This document shows positions 19,443 through 29,572 of a stretch of 64,000 bases of DNA, one piece after another. The position numbers were made by a program, and so were the translations under genes. Source of the stretch: Metabacillus crassostreae (lineage in GTDB: Bacteria; Bacillota; Bacilli; Bacillales; Bacillaceae); the NCBI RefSeq assembly GCF_016908395.1, contig NZ_JAFBDU010000003.1, positions 62,001 to 126,000 of the forward strand, written 5' to 3'. Within the stretch, counting starts at the first letter, position 1. Every line of letters starts with the position of its first letter. A model generated the notes under the pieces. The model saw nothing but the letters and a program-made list of their open reading frames with translations. It was not told the origin of the DNA and made no database searches.

Positions 19443-20161
19443 GTATTGCTTACCTCAAATTTATAGCCTACTCCCCAAACAGTAACAATCATTTTGGCTG
19501 CTTCAGGTGAAACCTTACTTAATTTTTCTCTCAATCTTTTAACATGTGTATCAACTGTTCGCAAATCTCCAAAAAATTCGTATTGCCATACTTCTTTAAG
19601 TAATTTCTCTCGATCATATACTTTATCCGGAGTTTTTGCTAAAAAGTAAAGTAACTCATATTCCTTCGGTGTTAAACTTACTTCAGTACCATCTGCTGTT
19701 ACACGATGAGCATCATGGTCAATAGAAAGATGAGGGAACACAATAATATTCTTTGTTTTAGTATCAGTTTTTAAATAAGATGTTTGGGATGATCTACGAA
19801 GCAATGCCTTTACTCTTAACACTACTTCTCTTGGACTAAAAGGCTTTACAATATAATCATCTGTTCCTACTTCAAAACCTTGTACACGATTTGTTTCCTC
19901 ACCTTTTGCAGTAAGCATAATAATTGGAGTTGCCTTTTTTTCACGTAGTTGACGACAAACTTCAATCCCATCTATACCAGGCATCATTACATCTAACATA
20001 ATCAAATCATATTCATTATTTAAAGCCATTTCTAATGCTTGATGACCATCCTCAGCTTCCTCAATTTCATAATTTTCTCGTTCAAGGTACATTTTTATAA
20101 GACGTCTGATCCGATCTTCATCATCAACCACTAAAATTTTTGCATATTGGTTCTCTTCCAT
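19439..20161 (-). CDS. resD: ResD, response regulator
   Basis: OmpR-family regulator of 240 residues, with a receiver domain having the DD pair near residues 14-15, the phosphoacceptor aspartate in LDVMMPG and lysine in IVKPF. The C-terminal winged helix ends [10 protein letters not shown] start at ATG 20161 because AAGGAG lies 8 nt upstream; a GTG at 20170 overlaps that site. The length equals that of B. subtilis ResD. Transcribed with resE, separated from resABC by a terminator and a repeat. Confidence 0.95.
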   Translation of the reverse strand: MEENQYAKILVVDDEDRIRRLIKMYLERENYEIEEAEDGHQALEMALNNEYDLIMLDVMMPGIDGIEVCRQLREKKATPIIMLTAKGEETNRVQGFEVGTDDYIVKPFSPREVVLRVKALLRRSSQTSYLKTDTKTKNIIVFPHLSIDHDAHRVTADGTEVSLTPKEYELLYFLAKTPDKVYDREKLLKEVWQYEFFGDLRTVDTHVKRLREKLSKVSPEAAKMIVTVWGVGYKFEVSNT

Positions 20162-20267
20162 TAAGAACACTCCTTATGTATGGGATAAATAATATCTTTC
20201 TCTTTTTACCCTACTATTTCTCGCTATTACACCTATCTTATCAAATTAATAAGGTTCATATAAATAA

Positions 20268-20431
20268 AGGCTCTTTTCACAAACTTTATTGCTTATAGAT
20301 ACCAGAAGAAATCAGCATTTTATTAAGAATAGTGGCATCTTTTCTTCATAAAATAGTAGCCTTTATGCTAAAACACACTGTTTCTATTGCATATTTTGGT
20401 TATATAGCAACAATCTTTCAGAAAAGAGCCT
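20268..20431 (+). repeat. MITE-like interspersed repeat, full copy 2
   Basis: 164 bp bounded by AGGCTCTTTTC and GAAAAGAGCCT. The termini pair imperfectly over about 28 bp. It has the same length as the copy at 63638 and is similar throughout. It lies between the resC terminator and resD. Both full + strand copies are flanked by AAATAA, which therefore seems to belong to the element rather than be a target duplication. Confidence 0.85.
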
Positions 20432-20435
20432 AAAT

Positions 20436-20466
20436 AAAAGCCTTCACTGCAAGAGTGAAGGCTTTT
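20436..20466 (-). terminator. Terminator after resC
   Basis: AAAAGCCTTCACT / AGTGAAGGCTTTT perfect 13-bp stem with a 5-nt loop. It separates resABC from resDE. Confidence 0.88.
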
Positions 20467-20534
20467 ATAGCAGTGTTATTACTATTAATATGCTACTTAC
20501 AGAAATATTCAACTAGTTCTATTATTACAACTTA

Positions 20535-21710
20535 TTATGCATAAGAATGCAAGCCAGCAATAACTAAGTTTACAAATATAAAATTAAACATAATTATAGC
20601 AAAACCAATAACTGCAAGCCAAGCTGATTTCTCGCCATGCCAACCTTTAGAAAGACGAAGGTGTAAATATGCTGCATAAAACAAGAACGTGATGAGTGCC
20701 CATACCTCTTTAGGATCCCAGCCCCAAAAACGTGTCCATGCGATTTGCGCCCAAATCATAGCAAATATTAACGCTCCTAGAGTAAAAATAGGGAAACCAA
20801 TTGCAACTGAACGATACCCAATTTCATCAACAAGCTCCAAATTTACATTTTTGGTAAGAGGTTGAATTAATGCAGAAATACGCTTTCTAAAAATCAGTCT
20901 AAATAATCCATAAAGAATTGTACCAACTGCTACTGACCATAAAACCGTGTTTAATTTGACAGCTGAAATAATTGCAGGAAGCTCAATGATTGGTTGGAAT
21001 CTACCTTCTGTTATTAATTCCCCTTCATTAGGACCGACTAAAGCAGGCATATTGAAGATCATAACAGATTCCTGATCTTTCTTATCAATCCAATTAAATT
21101 CAGCGGAATAATCAAGTCCTTTGAATGTACTTGTTACAAGAATGAAACCTAGTGTAATAACAAGAACATACATAATAGCTTCAAGCCAGAAAGTCTTTTT
21201 TGATGACTTTTTTTGATCTACTACTGTTACAAGATGAATAATACCTGCTACAGCACTAATTGATAGTATTGCTTGTCCCAACGCAGCAGTTGTCACATGA
21301 ATGTATAGCCAATGACTTTGCAACGATGGAATAAGTGGACTTATATCAGTAGGAAACATACTTCCATAAGCAATAATTAAAACAACAATTGGTAATGTGA
21401 ATAGTCCTAATATAGCAACTTTGTATATAAAGAATAAGATAATGAAAGCAAGAACAAGCATCATTCCAAATGCTGTCGCAAATTCAAATAAATTACTCAC
21501 TGGTGCATGTCCTGATGCAATCCATCTAGTAATAAAATAACCTAATTGTGAAACAAAGCCAAGAATAGTAGTTGCAACCGCAATAATCGTCCATTTGCTC
21601 ATTTTATCTGATTTAGAACGTTTATCACGGATCGAACCACCAAATAAAAAGATTGCTACTAAATATATGACAAAAGCAATCTCTAAAAAGTTACTACTAA
21701 GCGAAGCCAT
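20535..21710 (-). CDS. resC: ResC (CcsA-type), cytochrome c synthesis heme handling protein
   Basis: Polytopic membrane protein of 391 residues, the same length as in B. subtilis. The C-terminal half carries the tryptophan-rich WWD-like heme-binding motif ([15 protein letters not shown]) and conserved histidines in transmembrane segments. With ResB it forms the System II cytochrome c synthase that delivers heme to apocytochrome on the outside of the membrane. Confidence 0.95.
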   Translation of the reverse strand: MASLSSNFLEIAFVIYLVAIFLFGGSIRDKRSKSDKMSKWTIIAVATTILGFVSQLGYFITRWIASGHAPVSNLFEFATAFGMMLVLAFIILFFIYKVAILGLFTLPIVVLIIAYGSMFPTDISPLIPSLQSHWLYIHVTTAALGQAILSISAVAGIIHLVTVVDQKKSSKKTFWLEAIMYVLVITLGFILVTSTFKGLDYSAEFNWIDKKDQESVMIFNMPALVGPNEGELITEGRFQPIIELPAIISAVKLNTVLWSVAVGTILYGLFRLIFRKRISALIQPLTKNVNLELVDEIGYRSVAIGFPIFTLGALIFAMIWAQIAWTRFWGWDPKEVWALITFLFYAAYLHLRLSKGWHGEKSAWLAVIGFAIIMFNFIFVNLVIAGLHSYA

Positions 21711-21730
21711 GTTTTCCCCTCCCTAAAACA

Positions 21731-23353
21731 TTATTGTTTTTCATTTTGATCTTGTGGGATGTTTAATGGCGAGTCGTCCAATATTTTCTTCAATTCCTGT
21801 GACAAGCCATACCAATTTTTATTTGTATGTCCTGCTACAAGCACATGACCATCTTGGTTTTTTATCCATATACGACGATGATTCCAGTACATACCTTGAA
21901 TAACGCCAATCATAAAGATTGCCCCACCAATACCTAAGAACCACAATGTCATATCTTTTCTAACAGTTAATGCCGTTAAATCCTTAGTTTCTACACCTTG
22001 AAAGATCATCTTATATTGGTTTTGCCCTGAAGGCTCTATGTTTTGTTGAATAGCAACAAAACTTGATTCTCCTTCTGGTGTTTCAGGTGTAAACATTTTA
22101 AAAACAAAGGCAGGATTATTAGGTATTCTGGTTTTTGTATCTGGGACACCATCTTCATCAAAATAAAAATCAGGAAGATATGTTGCGAGTTGTACTCTAT
22201 ACCCATTCCCAAGATCATATTCCTTTGCTGGGTCTAATAAATCTACTGTTAAATCACCAAAGCTTTCTTCAGTTTCTTTATCTATTAAACTGAATTTCAT
22301 TTTGTTTAACTCATTAAGCTTATAATCTACTTGGTAAAGTGAAAATGCGTCAAACTTCAATGGCTCATTAACTCTAATTTCTTCTTTTTTTACTTCTTTT
22401 AATTCAGGTTCAGCTCCATGAACAATTTCACCTGTTCTTTTGTATAACACTACATTAGATTGGAAGTTTTTTACAACAGAACCATCTCCAACCCTGTTAA
22501 TTGCATCCTCAAACACTTCGTTTTCTTTATCTTTCTCGTAAACTTCCATAATGAATTCTTTATTTTCTAAGTAATACTGACCTTCAGTCCCTGGAATAAC
22601 AGCTGTTTCCCCTTCTCTTACCCAGAGAACTTCGTCAACATACATACCAGGAACGAAACGAAGCATTGCACCAAATAAAAAGATAATTAGTCCACAATGA
22701 TTAACATATGGACCCCATCTTGAAAATCGTCCTTTTTCTGCTAAGAGGTTACCATTTTCTTCTCTTACACGATAACGACGAGCTTCAAGCTGTTCTTTTA
22801 TTTTTAGTGAATCATATTCGTTCGTTTGTGTAGAGCTATAAAGTCTTTGACGCTTCATAAACGATTCATGTCTAGTTACACCTTGTTTTTTTAAAGCACG
22901 ATAAAGTGGAATAAAGCGGTCTAGACTTGCAATCACAAGTGATATACCAATTGAAGCTACTAGTATCATATACCACCAAGAGCCATATAAATTATGAAAA
23001 CCTAATTCATAATAAAGCTGACCTAAGAACCCATATTCATCTTTATAAAATTGTGATGCTGTAGATGTTGGTGGAATATACATCTCTTGTGGAAACACTG
23101 TTCCTAAAGCTGACGCCAAAAGTGTTAGAACAATTAACCAGACCCCAACTTTAACCGATGAAAAAAAGTTCCATATCTTATCAACCATCGTTTTTTTGTA
23201 AGTTTGCGAGCGTCTAGCAGATCCTTCATACTTCATATCAAGTAATTTTTTAGGTTCATTTATCTCTTTCTCACCTATTGGATTCCCACATGATTCACAT
23301 ATAAGAGTTCCTTCTGGATTTGCATGACCACACTCACACATAACATTGTTCAT
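21731..23353 (-). CDS. resB: ResB (Ccs1-type), cytochrome c synthesis protein
   Basis: Membrane protein of 540 residues and partner of ResC in System II cytochrome c maturation. The N-terminus is a small zinc-ribbon-like motif with C6, C8, C19 and C22, followed by three clustered transmembrane helices. A large extracytoplasmic domain and a last helix near residue 470 follow. The gene lies 17 bp after resA and 20 bp before resC, one transcription unit. Confidence 0.94.
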   Translation of the reverse strand: MNNVMCECGHANPEGTLICESCGNPIGEKEINEPKKLLDMKYEGSARRSQTYKKTMVDKIWNFFSSVKVGVWLIVLTLLASALGTVFPQEMYIPPTSTASQFYKDEYGFLGQLYYELGFHNLYGSWWYMILVASIGISLVIASLDRFIPLYRALKKQGVTRHESFMKRQRLYSSTQTNEYDSLKIKEQLEARRYRVREENGNLLAEKGRFSRWGPYVNHCGLIIFLFGAMLRFVPGMYVDEVLWVREGETAVIPGTEGQYYLENKEFIMEVYEKDKENEVFEDAINRVGDGSVVKNFQSNVVLYKRTGEIVHGAEPELKEVKKEEIRVNEPLKFDAFSLYQVDYKLNELNKMKFSLIDKETEESFGDLTVDLLDPAKEYDLGNGYRVQLATYLPDFYFDEDGVPDTKTRIPNNPAFVFKMFTPETPEGESSFVAIQQNIEPSGQNQYKMIFQGVETKDLTALTVRKDMTLWFLGIGGAIFMIGVIQGMYWNHRRIWIKNQDGHVLVAGHTNKNWYGLSQELKKILDDSPLNIPQDQNEKQ

Positions 23354-23370
23354 GCTGAAAACTCCCCATT

Positions 23371-23892
23371 TTAAGGTTTAATCTGTTCCATATAATCTCT
23401 AATCATTCGTTCAGATAAAGTTCCTGAGGTAATATCAACTACTTTTCCTTCAGGATTAATTAAGAAGGTTGTTGGTAAAGGGCCAACACCATATGCATTT
23501 AGTACTTGTCTATCTTTATCTAGAATAACTGGAAATGATAGATGGTGTTTATCGATAAATGTCTGTACAGCTATATTTGACTCAGCAATATTAACAGCTA
23601 GCACTTCAACACCTTGATCTTTATAATAAGAATATTGATTATCCATATAAGGCATTTCACGCTCACATGGCTCACACCAAGTACCCCAGAAATTGAGAAA
23701 AACTCCCTTTCCTTTGTAATCTGATAATTGATGTTCATTTCCATCTAAATCCTTTAACACAAAGTCAGGTGCTTCACTTCCTACCTTAACTCTTTCCTTA
23801 CTAACAAAAAAGTTTGAATATAATGTGTATCCTAATGCACCAATTAATATAATTAATATAACAGAGCGCATGAGTAAGCGGTTTTTTTTCAT
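23371..23892 (-). CDS. resA: ResA, extracytoplasmic thiol-disulfide oxidoreductase
   Basis: Membrane-anchored thioredoxin-like protein of 173 residues with an N-terminal anchor (residues 8-27). The active site WCEPC has cysteines at 73 and 76, and the nearby E79 is the counterpart of the family glutamate that tunes cysteine pKa. It reduces the heme-binding cysteines of apocytochrome c for ResBC. First gene of resABC; rluB lies upstream in the same direction with a 93-bp gap. Confidence 0.95.
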   Translation of the reverse strand: MKKNRLLMRSVILIILIGALGYTLYSNFFVSKERVKVGSEAPDFVLKDLDGNEHQLSDYKGKGVFLNFWGTWCEPCEREMPYMDNQYSYYKDQGVEVLAVNIAESNIAVQTFIDKHHLSFPVILDKDRQVLNAYGVGPLPTTFLINPEGKVVDITSGTLSERMIRDYMEQIKP

Positions 23893-23985
23893 TTCTTCAT
23901 ACTCTCCTACTCCTTAGACATTCTAAGTAATTATACCATTAACGTTCAATTTGCTTGTCTAGATTTTTTGAAGTTTATGTGAAAA

Positions 23986-24720
23986 TTACTTTAGCTTATT
24001 TCCATGCTGAGCAAGAGATCGTAATTGTTTCACTTCATGTGGAGTTAACTCTCTAGAATCACCAGTAGTAAGTCCATGTAAATTAAGAAACGCAAACTTC
24101 TCACGTTTTAATTTTTGTACAGGATGTTCTATTGCTTCAAACATACGTCTCACTTGTCGATTACGTCCCTCATGAATAACAATTTCAATAATACTTGTAT
24201 TTTTCTTTTTATCTACCGACAATACCTTCACATGTGCAGGTGCTGTCTTTCCATCCTCTAGCATAACGCCTCTTTCAAGCTGTTTAATTTTTTCACGAGT
24301 AGGAATTCCCTTTACTTTAGCAACATAAGACTTATCAACCTCATAGCGGGGATGCATAAGAATATTAGCAAAGTCACCATCATTTGTTAATAAAAGAATA
24401 CCTGATGTGTCATAATCTAATCTTCCAACAGGATATATTCGTTGTTTTATGTATGGGAAAAAGTCTGTAACAACCTTCCTGCCTTTATCATCCTTAACAG
24501 CAGAAATCACACCGCTTGGTTTATATAAAATAACATAGATAGGCTCTTCACGTTCTAATGGAATTCCTTCTACCTCAACGCGATCATTGTCTGATACCTT
24601 TGTACCCAACTCTTTAATAACTTTTCCATTTACTTTTACTTTGCCTTCTAGTATTAATTCCTCAGCTTTTCTTCTTGATGCAACACCAGCATGAGCAATT
24701 ACTTTTTGTAAGCGTTCCAT
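23986..24720 (-). CDS. rluB: RluB, 23S rRNA pseudouridine synthase
   Basis: Protein of 244 residues with an N-terminal S4 RNA-binding domain (about 4-60) and an RsuA/RluB-family catalytic domain. The catalytic aspartate is in GRLDYDTSG, and the C-terminal block GRNRQVRRM is present. It makes a pseudouridine in the peptidyl-transferase region of 23S rRNA. Start at ATG 24720 with GAGGTG 6 nt upstream. The neighbourhood rluB-resABCDE matches B. subtilis. Confidence 0.92.
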   Translation of the reverse strand: MERLQKVIAHAGVASRRKAEELILEGKVKVNGKVIKELGTKVSDNDRVEVEGIPLEREEPIYVILYKPSGVISAVKDDKGRKVVTDFFPYIKQRIYPVGRLDYDTSGILLLTNDGDFANILMHPRYEVDKSYVAKVKGIPTREKIKQLERGVMLEDGKTAPAHVKVLSVDKKKNTSIIEIVIHEGRNRQVRRMFEAIEHPVQKLKREKFAFLNLHGLTTGDSRELTPHEVKQLRSLAQHGNKLK

Positions 24721-25118
24721 ATCTTTCACCTCGATAATATATTACTGTTTTCATTTTATTTTCACAAGTTTCGACAATTTAGTATAGAAAACAGTTTTAT
24801 TAGCTCTATATCAAAAAGACACATATCTCTTATGTACCTGTCCTGTTTTCTAAAATATCTTATATCAATTTTTAAAAGAAGCTGAAGTTGTCAAAATGTG
24901 CTTTCCTATCATAACATAATTAATCATTAAAGTACTATCTCTCGTAATAGTTAGTGATACTAAACAGTTCAACTCTAGTCAATTTATTTCCTTAACTCTT
25001 TGACAGCATTTCACTACACAACAAAAAACTTGGCTAAAGTACCAGCCAAGTTTTTAATTTATTTATTCATTTATTTTATAGACATTTATTTAGAAAAGGC
25101 AGCTGTCAAAAGTCTGAC
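24721..25118. other. Intergenic region between rluB and spmB
   Basis: About 400 bp. It contains the spmB terminator at 25024-25055 and, towards rluB, AT-rich sequence that should hold the rluB promoter. No gene or repeat recognised. Confidence 0.6.
25024..25055. terminator. Terminator after spmB
   Basis: AAAAACTTGGC / GCCAAGTTTTT perfect stem with a 10-nt loop. Confidence 0.85.
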
Positions 25119-25649
25119 TTATGAAAACATTAATGTGACAACAACAATAGCAGCAATAATTCCTACAATATCTGCTAACAATCCAACTTTTAACGCGTCA
25201 CCCATTCTTCTTATTCCTACAGCTCCAAAATAAACTGTTAGTACATATAAAGTCGTATCTGTACTTCCTTGCATTGTTGCAGCTAACATACCAATAAATG
25301 AATCTGGGCCATACGTTGATATGATATCAGAAGTTAAGCCTAATGCTGCTGTACCTGAGATTGGCCGAATGAAAGCTAAAGGAACAATTTCAGCAGGAAT
25401 ATTTAAAACCTCAAGAGCTGGTTTCATAAAATTCATTAAAAATTCTAATGCACCAGAGGCTCTAAAAACTGAAATAGCCACAAGCATTCCAACTAAATAA
25501 GGAATAATGGAAAATGAGATATTTATCCCTTCTTTTCCACCTTCAACAAATGACTCATATGTTGGTACTTTTTTTAGTGTTCCATAAATCAATATAAATC
25601 CAATTATAACAGGTATGATCCATAAAGATATTACACCAATGACACCCAT
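25119..25649 (-). CDS. spmB: SpmB, spore maturation protein B
   Basis: Polytopic membrane protein of 176 residues with the nucleoside-recognition (Gate) fold. The conserved block is GAVGIRRMGDAL near the C-terminus. With SpmA it is needed for full spore core dehydration and heat resistance. It lies 6 bp after spmA in the dacB-spmA-spmB operon. The start ATG follows AAGGGTGA. Confidence 0.93.
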   Translation of the reverse strand: MGVIGVISLWIIPVIIGFILIYGTLKKVPTYESFVEGGKEGINISFSIIPYLVGMLVAISVFRASGALEFLMNFMKPALEVLNIPAEIVPLAFIRPISGTAALGLTSDIISTYGPDSFIGMLAATMQGSTDTTLYVLTVYFGAVGIRRMGDALKVGLLADIVGIIAAIVVVTLMFS

Positions 25650-25655
25650 GTTCTA

Positions 25656-26243
25656 TCACCCTTTTCTCTTTCTCCTATAATAAAAGTAACGATCGATCAT
25701 AATAGCCCCTGTTGTAGATAGTAGTGTTGCAATTAATGTTGGTCCAACAATACTAGTAGGTGAGGAAGAGCCATAGGTCATCATAATTGCAATTACTGTA
25801 GTAGGAATAAGTGTTAAGCTTGATGTATTAATTGCTAAAAATGTAATCATTGACCTGCTAGCTTTATCTGAATTTCCATTTAACACTTTTAATTGTTCCA
25901 TTGCTTTTATTCCTAGTGGAGTTGCAGCATTTCCTAATCCAAATAAATTTGCCATCATATTTGAAAGCATATAACCCATTGCCGGGTGCTCAGGTGGAAC
26001 TTCTGGAAAAAGTCTTGTTACAATCGGCTTAAATAAATTACCTAATTTCTCTAGTAAACCTGCATTCTCTGCAACTTTCATTAATCCAAGCCAAAAAACT
26101 AATACACTGATAAACCCAATTGAAATGGTAACTGCTTCTTTGCCACCTTTAAAAATAGCTTCATTTACTTCTTCCATTGTTCCATTAAACATCGCAAACA
26201 CTATTCCAATAACAGTTAACATCACCCAAATAATATTAACCAT
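25656..26243 (-). CDS. spmA: SpmA, spore maturation protein A
   Basis: Membrane protein of 195 residues related to SpmB, with the Gate-domain block NLFGLGNAATPLG near residues 112-124 and a basic C-terminus. It acts in the forespore envelope together with SpmB. The gene begins directly after the dacB stop, indicating translational coupling. Confidence 0.93.
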   Translation of the reverse strand: MVNIIWVMLTVIGIVFAMFNGTMEEVNEAIFKGGKEAVTISIGFISVLVFWLGLMKVAENAGLLEKLGNLFKPIVTRLFPEVPPEHPAMGYMLSNMMANLFGLGNAATPLGIKAMEQLKVLNGNSDKASRSMITFLAINTSSLTLIPTTVIAIMMTYGSSSPTSIVGPTLIATLLSTTGAIMIDRYFYYRRKRKG

Positions 26244-26244
26244 T

Positions 26245-27387
26245 TTACTTCACACCTGAAACAGCAAAAAACAGATTTCTAAACATCTCCCAAAATGAGC
26301 CTTTAGGCTTTTCAACCTTGCCATTATCAAAATAAATAGGTACTTCTGCTATTTTTCTTTCATCTATTTTAACTAGGAGATTTCCTACAACATTTGGTAC
26401 TACTTCCTCCCTTTCCCACTCTTCATCTGGCTTTTGTAATTTCACATTAATATTCACTTTGTCCTGCTCTTCTTTTGTTAGAGGATAGATAACATCTCTT
26501 TCAAGAAAAATTTTATTATGATAAAAATCCTCTTCTATTCCTTTAAGAGTACCTTTATCTTTTAATTTCACTAACTCAAAATGGCTGTAAGCATAGTTAT
26601 GAAGATTCATATGATCCTTCCAGTCGTTAGGATCATTTAATGTAACAACAATGGTATCAAAACCATCTTTAGTAGCCGTTGATACTAAAGTTCTTTTTGC
26701 CCGAACAGTATAACCGGTCTTTCCACCAGTACTGTATTCATATAGCTGTGTTAATAATTTGTTTTTGTTATGCCATACTCTGTCCCACTTTTCATTTGGG
26801 TTTGGCGCACGGTGTGTTTCAGTACCAGATATCTTTTGGTACGTTTCGTTTTTCATAGCGTATTGTGTCAAAATCGCCATATCATAGGCTGTTGAAAAAT
26901 GATTTTCATGATCATCAAGTCCATGTGGATTTGCAAATTCAGTGTTCGTCATACCAATTTCTGCAGCTTTTTGATTCATCATGATGACAAACCCTTCTAA
27001 ACTCCCACCAACATGCTCAGCAATTGCCACTGCCGAATCATTTCCTGAGCGTAGCATTAAGCCATAAACTAAATCTTCTAATTTAATTTTCTCACCTTTT
27101 TGTAAGTAAATAGAAGACCCTTCAGCTTTAAGAACTCTATCACTTACAGTAACCATTTCTTCTAGTTTTCCTGATTCAATAGCTAAAATCGCAGTCATAA
27201 TTTTCGTTATACTAGCAATCCTCATTTTTTTGTGAGCATCTTTTTCAAACAAAACTCTACCAGATTCCTGATCTATTAAAATGGCAGTTTGAGCACTTAC
27301 GCCAACAGCTGAAGTCTGGTGTGGGAGTAATGTGATTAGAAGTAAAATGATGATTATTCCTGTTGTCATTTTCTTAATTTGCAACAT
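26245..27387 (-). CDS. dacB: DacB, sporulation D-alanyl-D-alanine carboxypeptidase (PBP5*)
   Basis: Secreted serine carboxypeptidase of 380 residues. It has a signal peptide (1-27), S59-x-x-K62 (SITK), the SGN triad (LRSGND), KTG (GGKTGYT) and a C-terminal amphipathic anchor. It trims peptidoglycan stem peptides and regulates cortex cross-linking. The operon with spmAB identifies the spore-specific enzyme rather than a vegetative PBP5. Confidence 0.93.
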   Translation of the reverse strand: MLQIKKMTTGIIIILLLITLLPHQTSAVGVSAQTAILIDQESGRVLFEKDAHKKMRIASITKIMTAILAIESGKLEEMVTVSDRVLKAEGSSIYLQKGEKIKLEDLVYGLMLRSGNDSAVAIAEHVGGSLEGFVIMMNQKAAEIGMTNTEFANPHGLDDHENHFSTAYDMAILTQYAMKNETYQKISGTETHRAPNPNEKWDRVWHNKNKLLTQLYEYSTGGKTGYTVRAKRTLVSTATKDGFDTIVVTLNDPNDWKDHMNLHNYAYSHFELVKLKDKGTLKGIEEDFYHNKIFLERDVIYPLTKEEQDKVNINVKLQKPDEEWEREEVVPNVVGNLLVKIDERKIAEVPIYFDNGKVEKPKGSFWEMFRNLFFAVSGVK

Positions 27388-27420
27388 AATGCATCCACGT
27401 CCCCTTACTTGTTTTGTACA

Positions 27421-27447
27421 AGTTTATGCAGTGGGACAAAGCTTATG
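27421..27447 (-). promoter_or_regulatory. Candidate sigma-E promoter of dacB-spmAB
   Basis: Minus-strand CATAAG (27447-27442), a 13-bp spacer and CATAAACT (27428-27421) resemble the sigma-E pattern (ATA ... CATACAnT). dacB is a sigma-E gene in B. subtilis; the match here is partial. Confidence 0.35.
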
Positions 27448-27507
27448 ATAAAAACTTCAACTTCTGTAAATTGTTTTTCATTATAAGTATCTTAAAAAAT
27501 AATAAAA

Positions 27508-27557
27508 AAAGACTGTTAAGAATAATGGTTTTAAAAACCATAACCTTACCAGTCTTT
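27508..27557 (-). terminator. Terminator after scpB
   Basis: AAAGACTG / CAGTCTTT outer stem enclosing an inner ATGGTTTT-AAAACCAT hairpin, followed by T on the minus strand. Confidence 0.75.
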
Positions 27558-27566
27558 AACTAGGGA

Positions 27567-28163
27567 TTATTTTAACTCTTCTAATGTTTCATTAAACTTT
27601 TCAAAAAATAAATCTGCTTCTTCCTGTTCAAATTCATCGTCCGTTTTCTCTGGAAGTGGAGGTAATTCTTTAATTGATTTTAACCCAAAATATTCAAGGA
27701 ATTCTCTTGTCGTTCCATATAAAATAGCACGACCTGTTCCTTCTGCTCTTCCAACTTCTTTAATTAAAACTTTTGATACAAGAGTTTGAAGTGGTCTTTC
27801 TGTTTTTACACCGCGAACTTCTTCAATCTCTGCCCTTGTTATAGGCTGCCTATATGCTACAATAGCTAACGTTTCTAGTGCTGCTTGTGACAGAGAACTA
27901 TTAACAGGAGATTCAACCAATTTTTTAATATATGAAGAATGAATTTTCTTAGTTGTCAGTTGATAGTGTCCCGCAACTTCCACCAATTCAATTCCTCGTT
28001 TTTTCTCTTTATAACTTGAAGACACTTCACTTAAAATATCCATTACTTCTTGCTCTTCTAATTCTAATACTGTCATTAATTGTTTGAGAGAAAGCCCTTC
28101 ATCTCCCGAAGCAAATAAAAGAGCCTCAACAATTGAATTCCACTCAATAACACCTAAGGACAT
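27567..28163 (-). CDS. scpB: ScpB, segregation and condensation protein B
   Basis: Protein of 198 residues with two winged-helix domains (for example [20 protein letters not shown]) and an acidic tail. It binds ScpA and, with Smc, forms the bacterial condensin that organises and segregates the chromosome. I start at ATG 28163, 4 nt after the scpA stop, with GGGGAG inside the end of scpA; the upstream GTG at 28175 lacks spacing. Confidence 0.93.
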   Translation of the reverse strand: MSLGVIEWNSIVEALLFASGDEGLSLKQLMTVLELEEQEVMDILSEVSSSYKEKKRGIELVEVAGHYQLTTKKIHSSYIKKLVESPVNSSLSQAALETLAIVAYRQPITRAEIEEVRGVKTERPLQTLVSKVLIKEVGRAEGTGRAILYGTTREFLEYFGLKSIKELPPLPEKTDDEFEQEEADLFFEKFNETLEELK

Positions 28164-28167
28164 GATC

Positions 28168-28911
28168 CTACTCACTCCCCATTATAAAAATATCTGCAAA
28201 ATTGTTTTCTTGTTCAATAAGGATTGAATGTGTTTTCATTAGCTCTAATATAGCCAAAAAAGTTACAACTAAATGATCTTTATGATCAGATGTAAATAAG
28301 TCTGTGAATTTGCGTCTACCTGGATTTGTTCTAAGGTCCAATAAAATTTCTTCCATTCTTCTCTCAATCGGTATTTCTTGTCTTGAGATAGTTGTTTGCA
28401 TCGGTTTTTTAATTTTTTTCCGACGAAGCATTTTTTGGAAAGCACCTAACATATCATAAATTGAAACATTTAAAGAGTCCATTTGATTCGATGATTCGAT
28501 TATATATTCGCTTAAATCACTTGGAGCCTTTGTATAGACCTGCAAACGATCTTCTTCAAGAGTTCGTAAATCCTCTGCTGCTTCTTTATATTTACGATAC
28601 TCAATAAGTCTTTGCATTAACTCATCACGAGGATCCTCTTCTGGTTCATTACCAAATTCATCCTCAAAAAGATCTTCCTCTTGTTTTGGTAATAACATTC
28701 TACTTTTTATTGACAATAAAGTCGCTGCCATCACTAAGTATTCTGAAGCTATATCAAGATGCATCTCCTGCATTGTGTGAATATATAGCATATATTGCTC
28801 CGTTATCTCAGACACAGGTATATCATATATATCAATTTCTAAACGATTGATTAAATGTAGTAAAAGATCTAAGGGTCCTTCAAATGCATCTATTTTCACA
28901 TGATATTTCAT
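28168..28911 (-). CDS. scpA: ScpA, segregation and condensation protein A (kleisin)
   Basis: Kleisin of 247 residues with the diagnostic N-terminus [12 protein letters not shown]. An acidic linker around residues 82-95 and a C-terminal winged helix contact the Smc heads. It forms the Smc-ScpA-ScpB ring. First gene of the scpAB operon. The ribT-scpA-scpB neighbourhood is as in B. subtilis. Confidence 0.94.
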   Translation of the reverse strand: MKYHVKIDAFEGPLDLLLHLINRLEIDIYDIPVSEITEQYMLYIHTMQEMHLDIASEYLVMAATLLSIKSRMLLPKQEEDLFEDEFGNEPEEDPRDELMQRLIEYRKYKEAAEDLRTLEEDRLQVYTKAPSDLSEYIIESSNQMDSLNVSIYDMLGAFQKMLRRKKIKKPMQTTISRQEIPIERRMEEILLDLRTNPGRRKFTDLFTSDHKDHLVVTFLAILELMKTHSILIEQENNFADIFIMGSE

Positions 28912-29300
28912 TCTTTATCCCACCATTCTTACAACTAGCCAACATATAGTATAGAGGAAAACTTACTCATGTCCAATATTTATTTAAAAACAAGTTGCTC
29001 GAAGGTTACTTGTTGATCATATTGGAGATTATTTTTGGATTATCGACTTAAAGTATTTTTAGATGAAGGATTACATTGGTGTAACCCATACTCTACGTAA
29101 CATTTAACGCTTTCACCATATTAATCCTTTTCAGAGTCAAGTTTAAGAATTTATTTTCACATTTCTTCAGACTTATCCTCGATTAGACATCTTGCAAAAC
29201 TCTAAAAAAATAAGTGAAAATAGTCACTTGCCTATACAACTCAGCTTTTTCCTCATATATTACCAATGTAACAGCTAAACAAAAGGGAGGTATTTTAAAA
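28912..29300. other. Intergenic region between scpA and the yjcZ-like gene
   Basis: About 390 bp. The right end holds a candidate sigma-K promoter and the ribosome-binding site AAAGGGAGG of the small gene. The remainder is AT-rich without a recognised gene; a GGATTACATTGGTGTAACCC hairpin occurs near 29069-29088. Confidence 0.55.
29235..29262 (+). promoter_or_regulatory. Candidate sigma-K promoter of the yjcZ-like gene
   Basis: TAC (29235-29237), a 16-bp spacer and CATATATTA (29254-29262) fit the sigma-K pattern (AC, 16 bp, CATAnnnTA). The gene it precedes belongs to a family described as sporulation proteins. Confidence 0.5.
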
Positions 29301-29396
29301 ATGGGTGAAGCAGTAGTTGGTTACGGCGGAGGATTTGCGTTAATTGTTGTATTGTTTATTTTATTAATTATCGTTGGTGCTGCTTGGGTATATTAA
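29301..29396 (+). CDS. YjcZ-family small sporulation membrane protein
   Basis: A 31-residue protein starting MGEAVVGYGGGFALIVV, a glycine-rich head followed by one hydrophobic helix ending AAWVY. This is the layout of the YjcZ/YwzN-like family of small spore-associated membrane proteins. The ATG follows AAAGGGAGG with good spacing. The gene lies alone between scpA and ypuF. Confidence 0.82.
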   Translation: MGEAVVGYGGGFALIVVLFILLIIVGAAWVY

Positions 29397-29572
29397 TCAA
29401 TATAGCTGCTGAGGTATCAGCAGCTCTTTATACTTACGTGGAATTTCATTTTAATTACATATTGTTCAGTTAGCTATTGGGTTGCATTAAAAATTGGTTA
29501 TTTCACTAACTTGAAAATAATATGATACACTTATTTTAAATAGCTTTTTATCAAGGGGGACATGCTATAAAT

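Noticed and set aside
20261-20440. AAATAA as a target-site duplication of the repeat
   Set aside because: The same flank occurs at an unrelated copy (63631-63810), so it belongs to the element.
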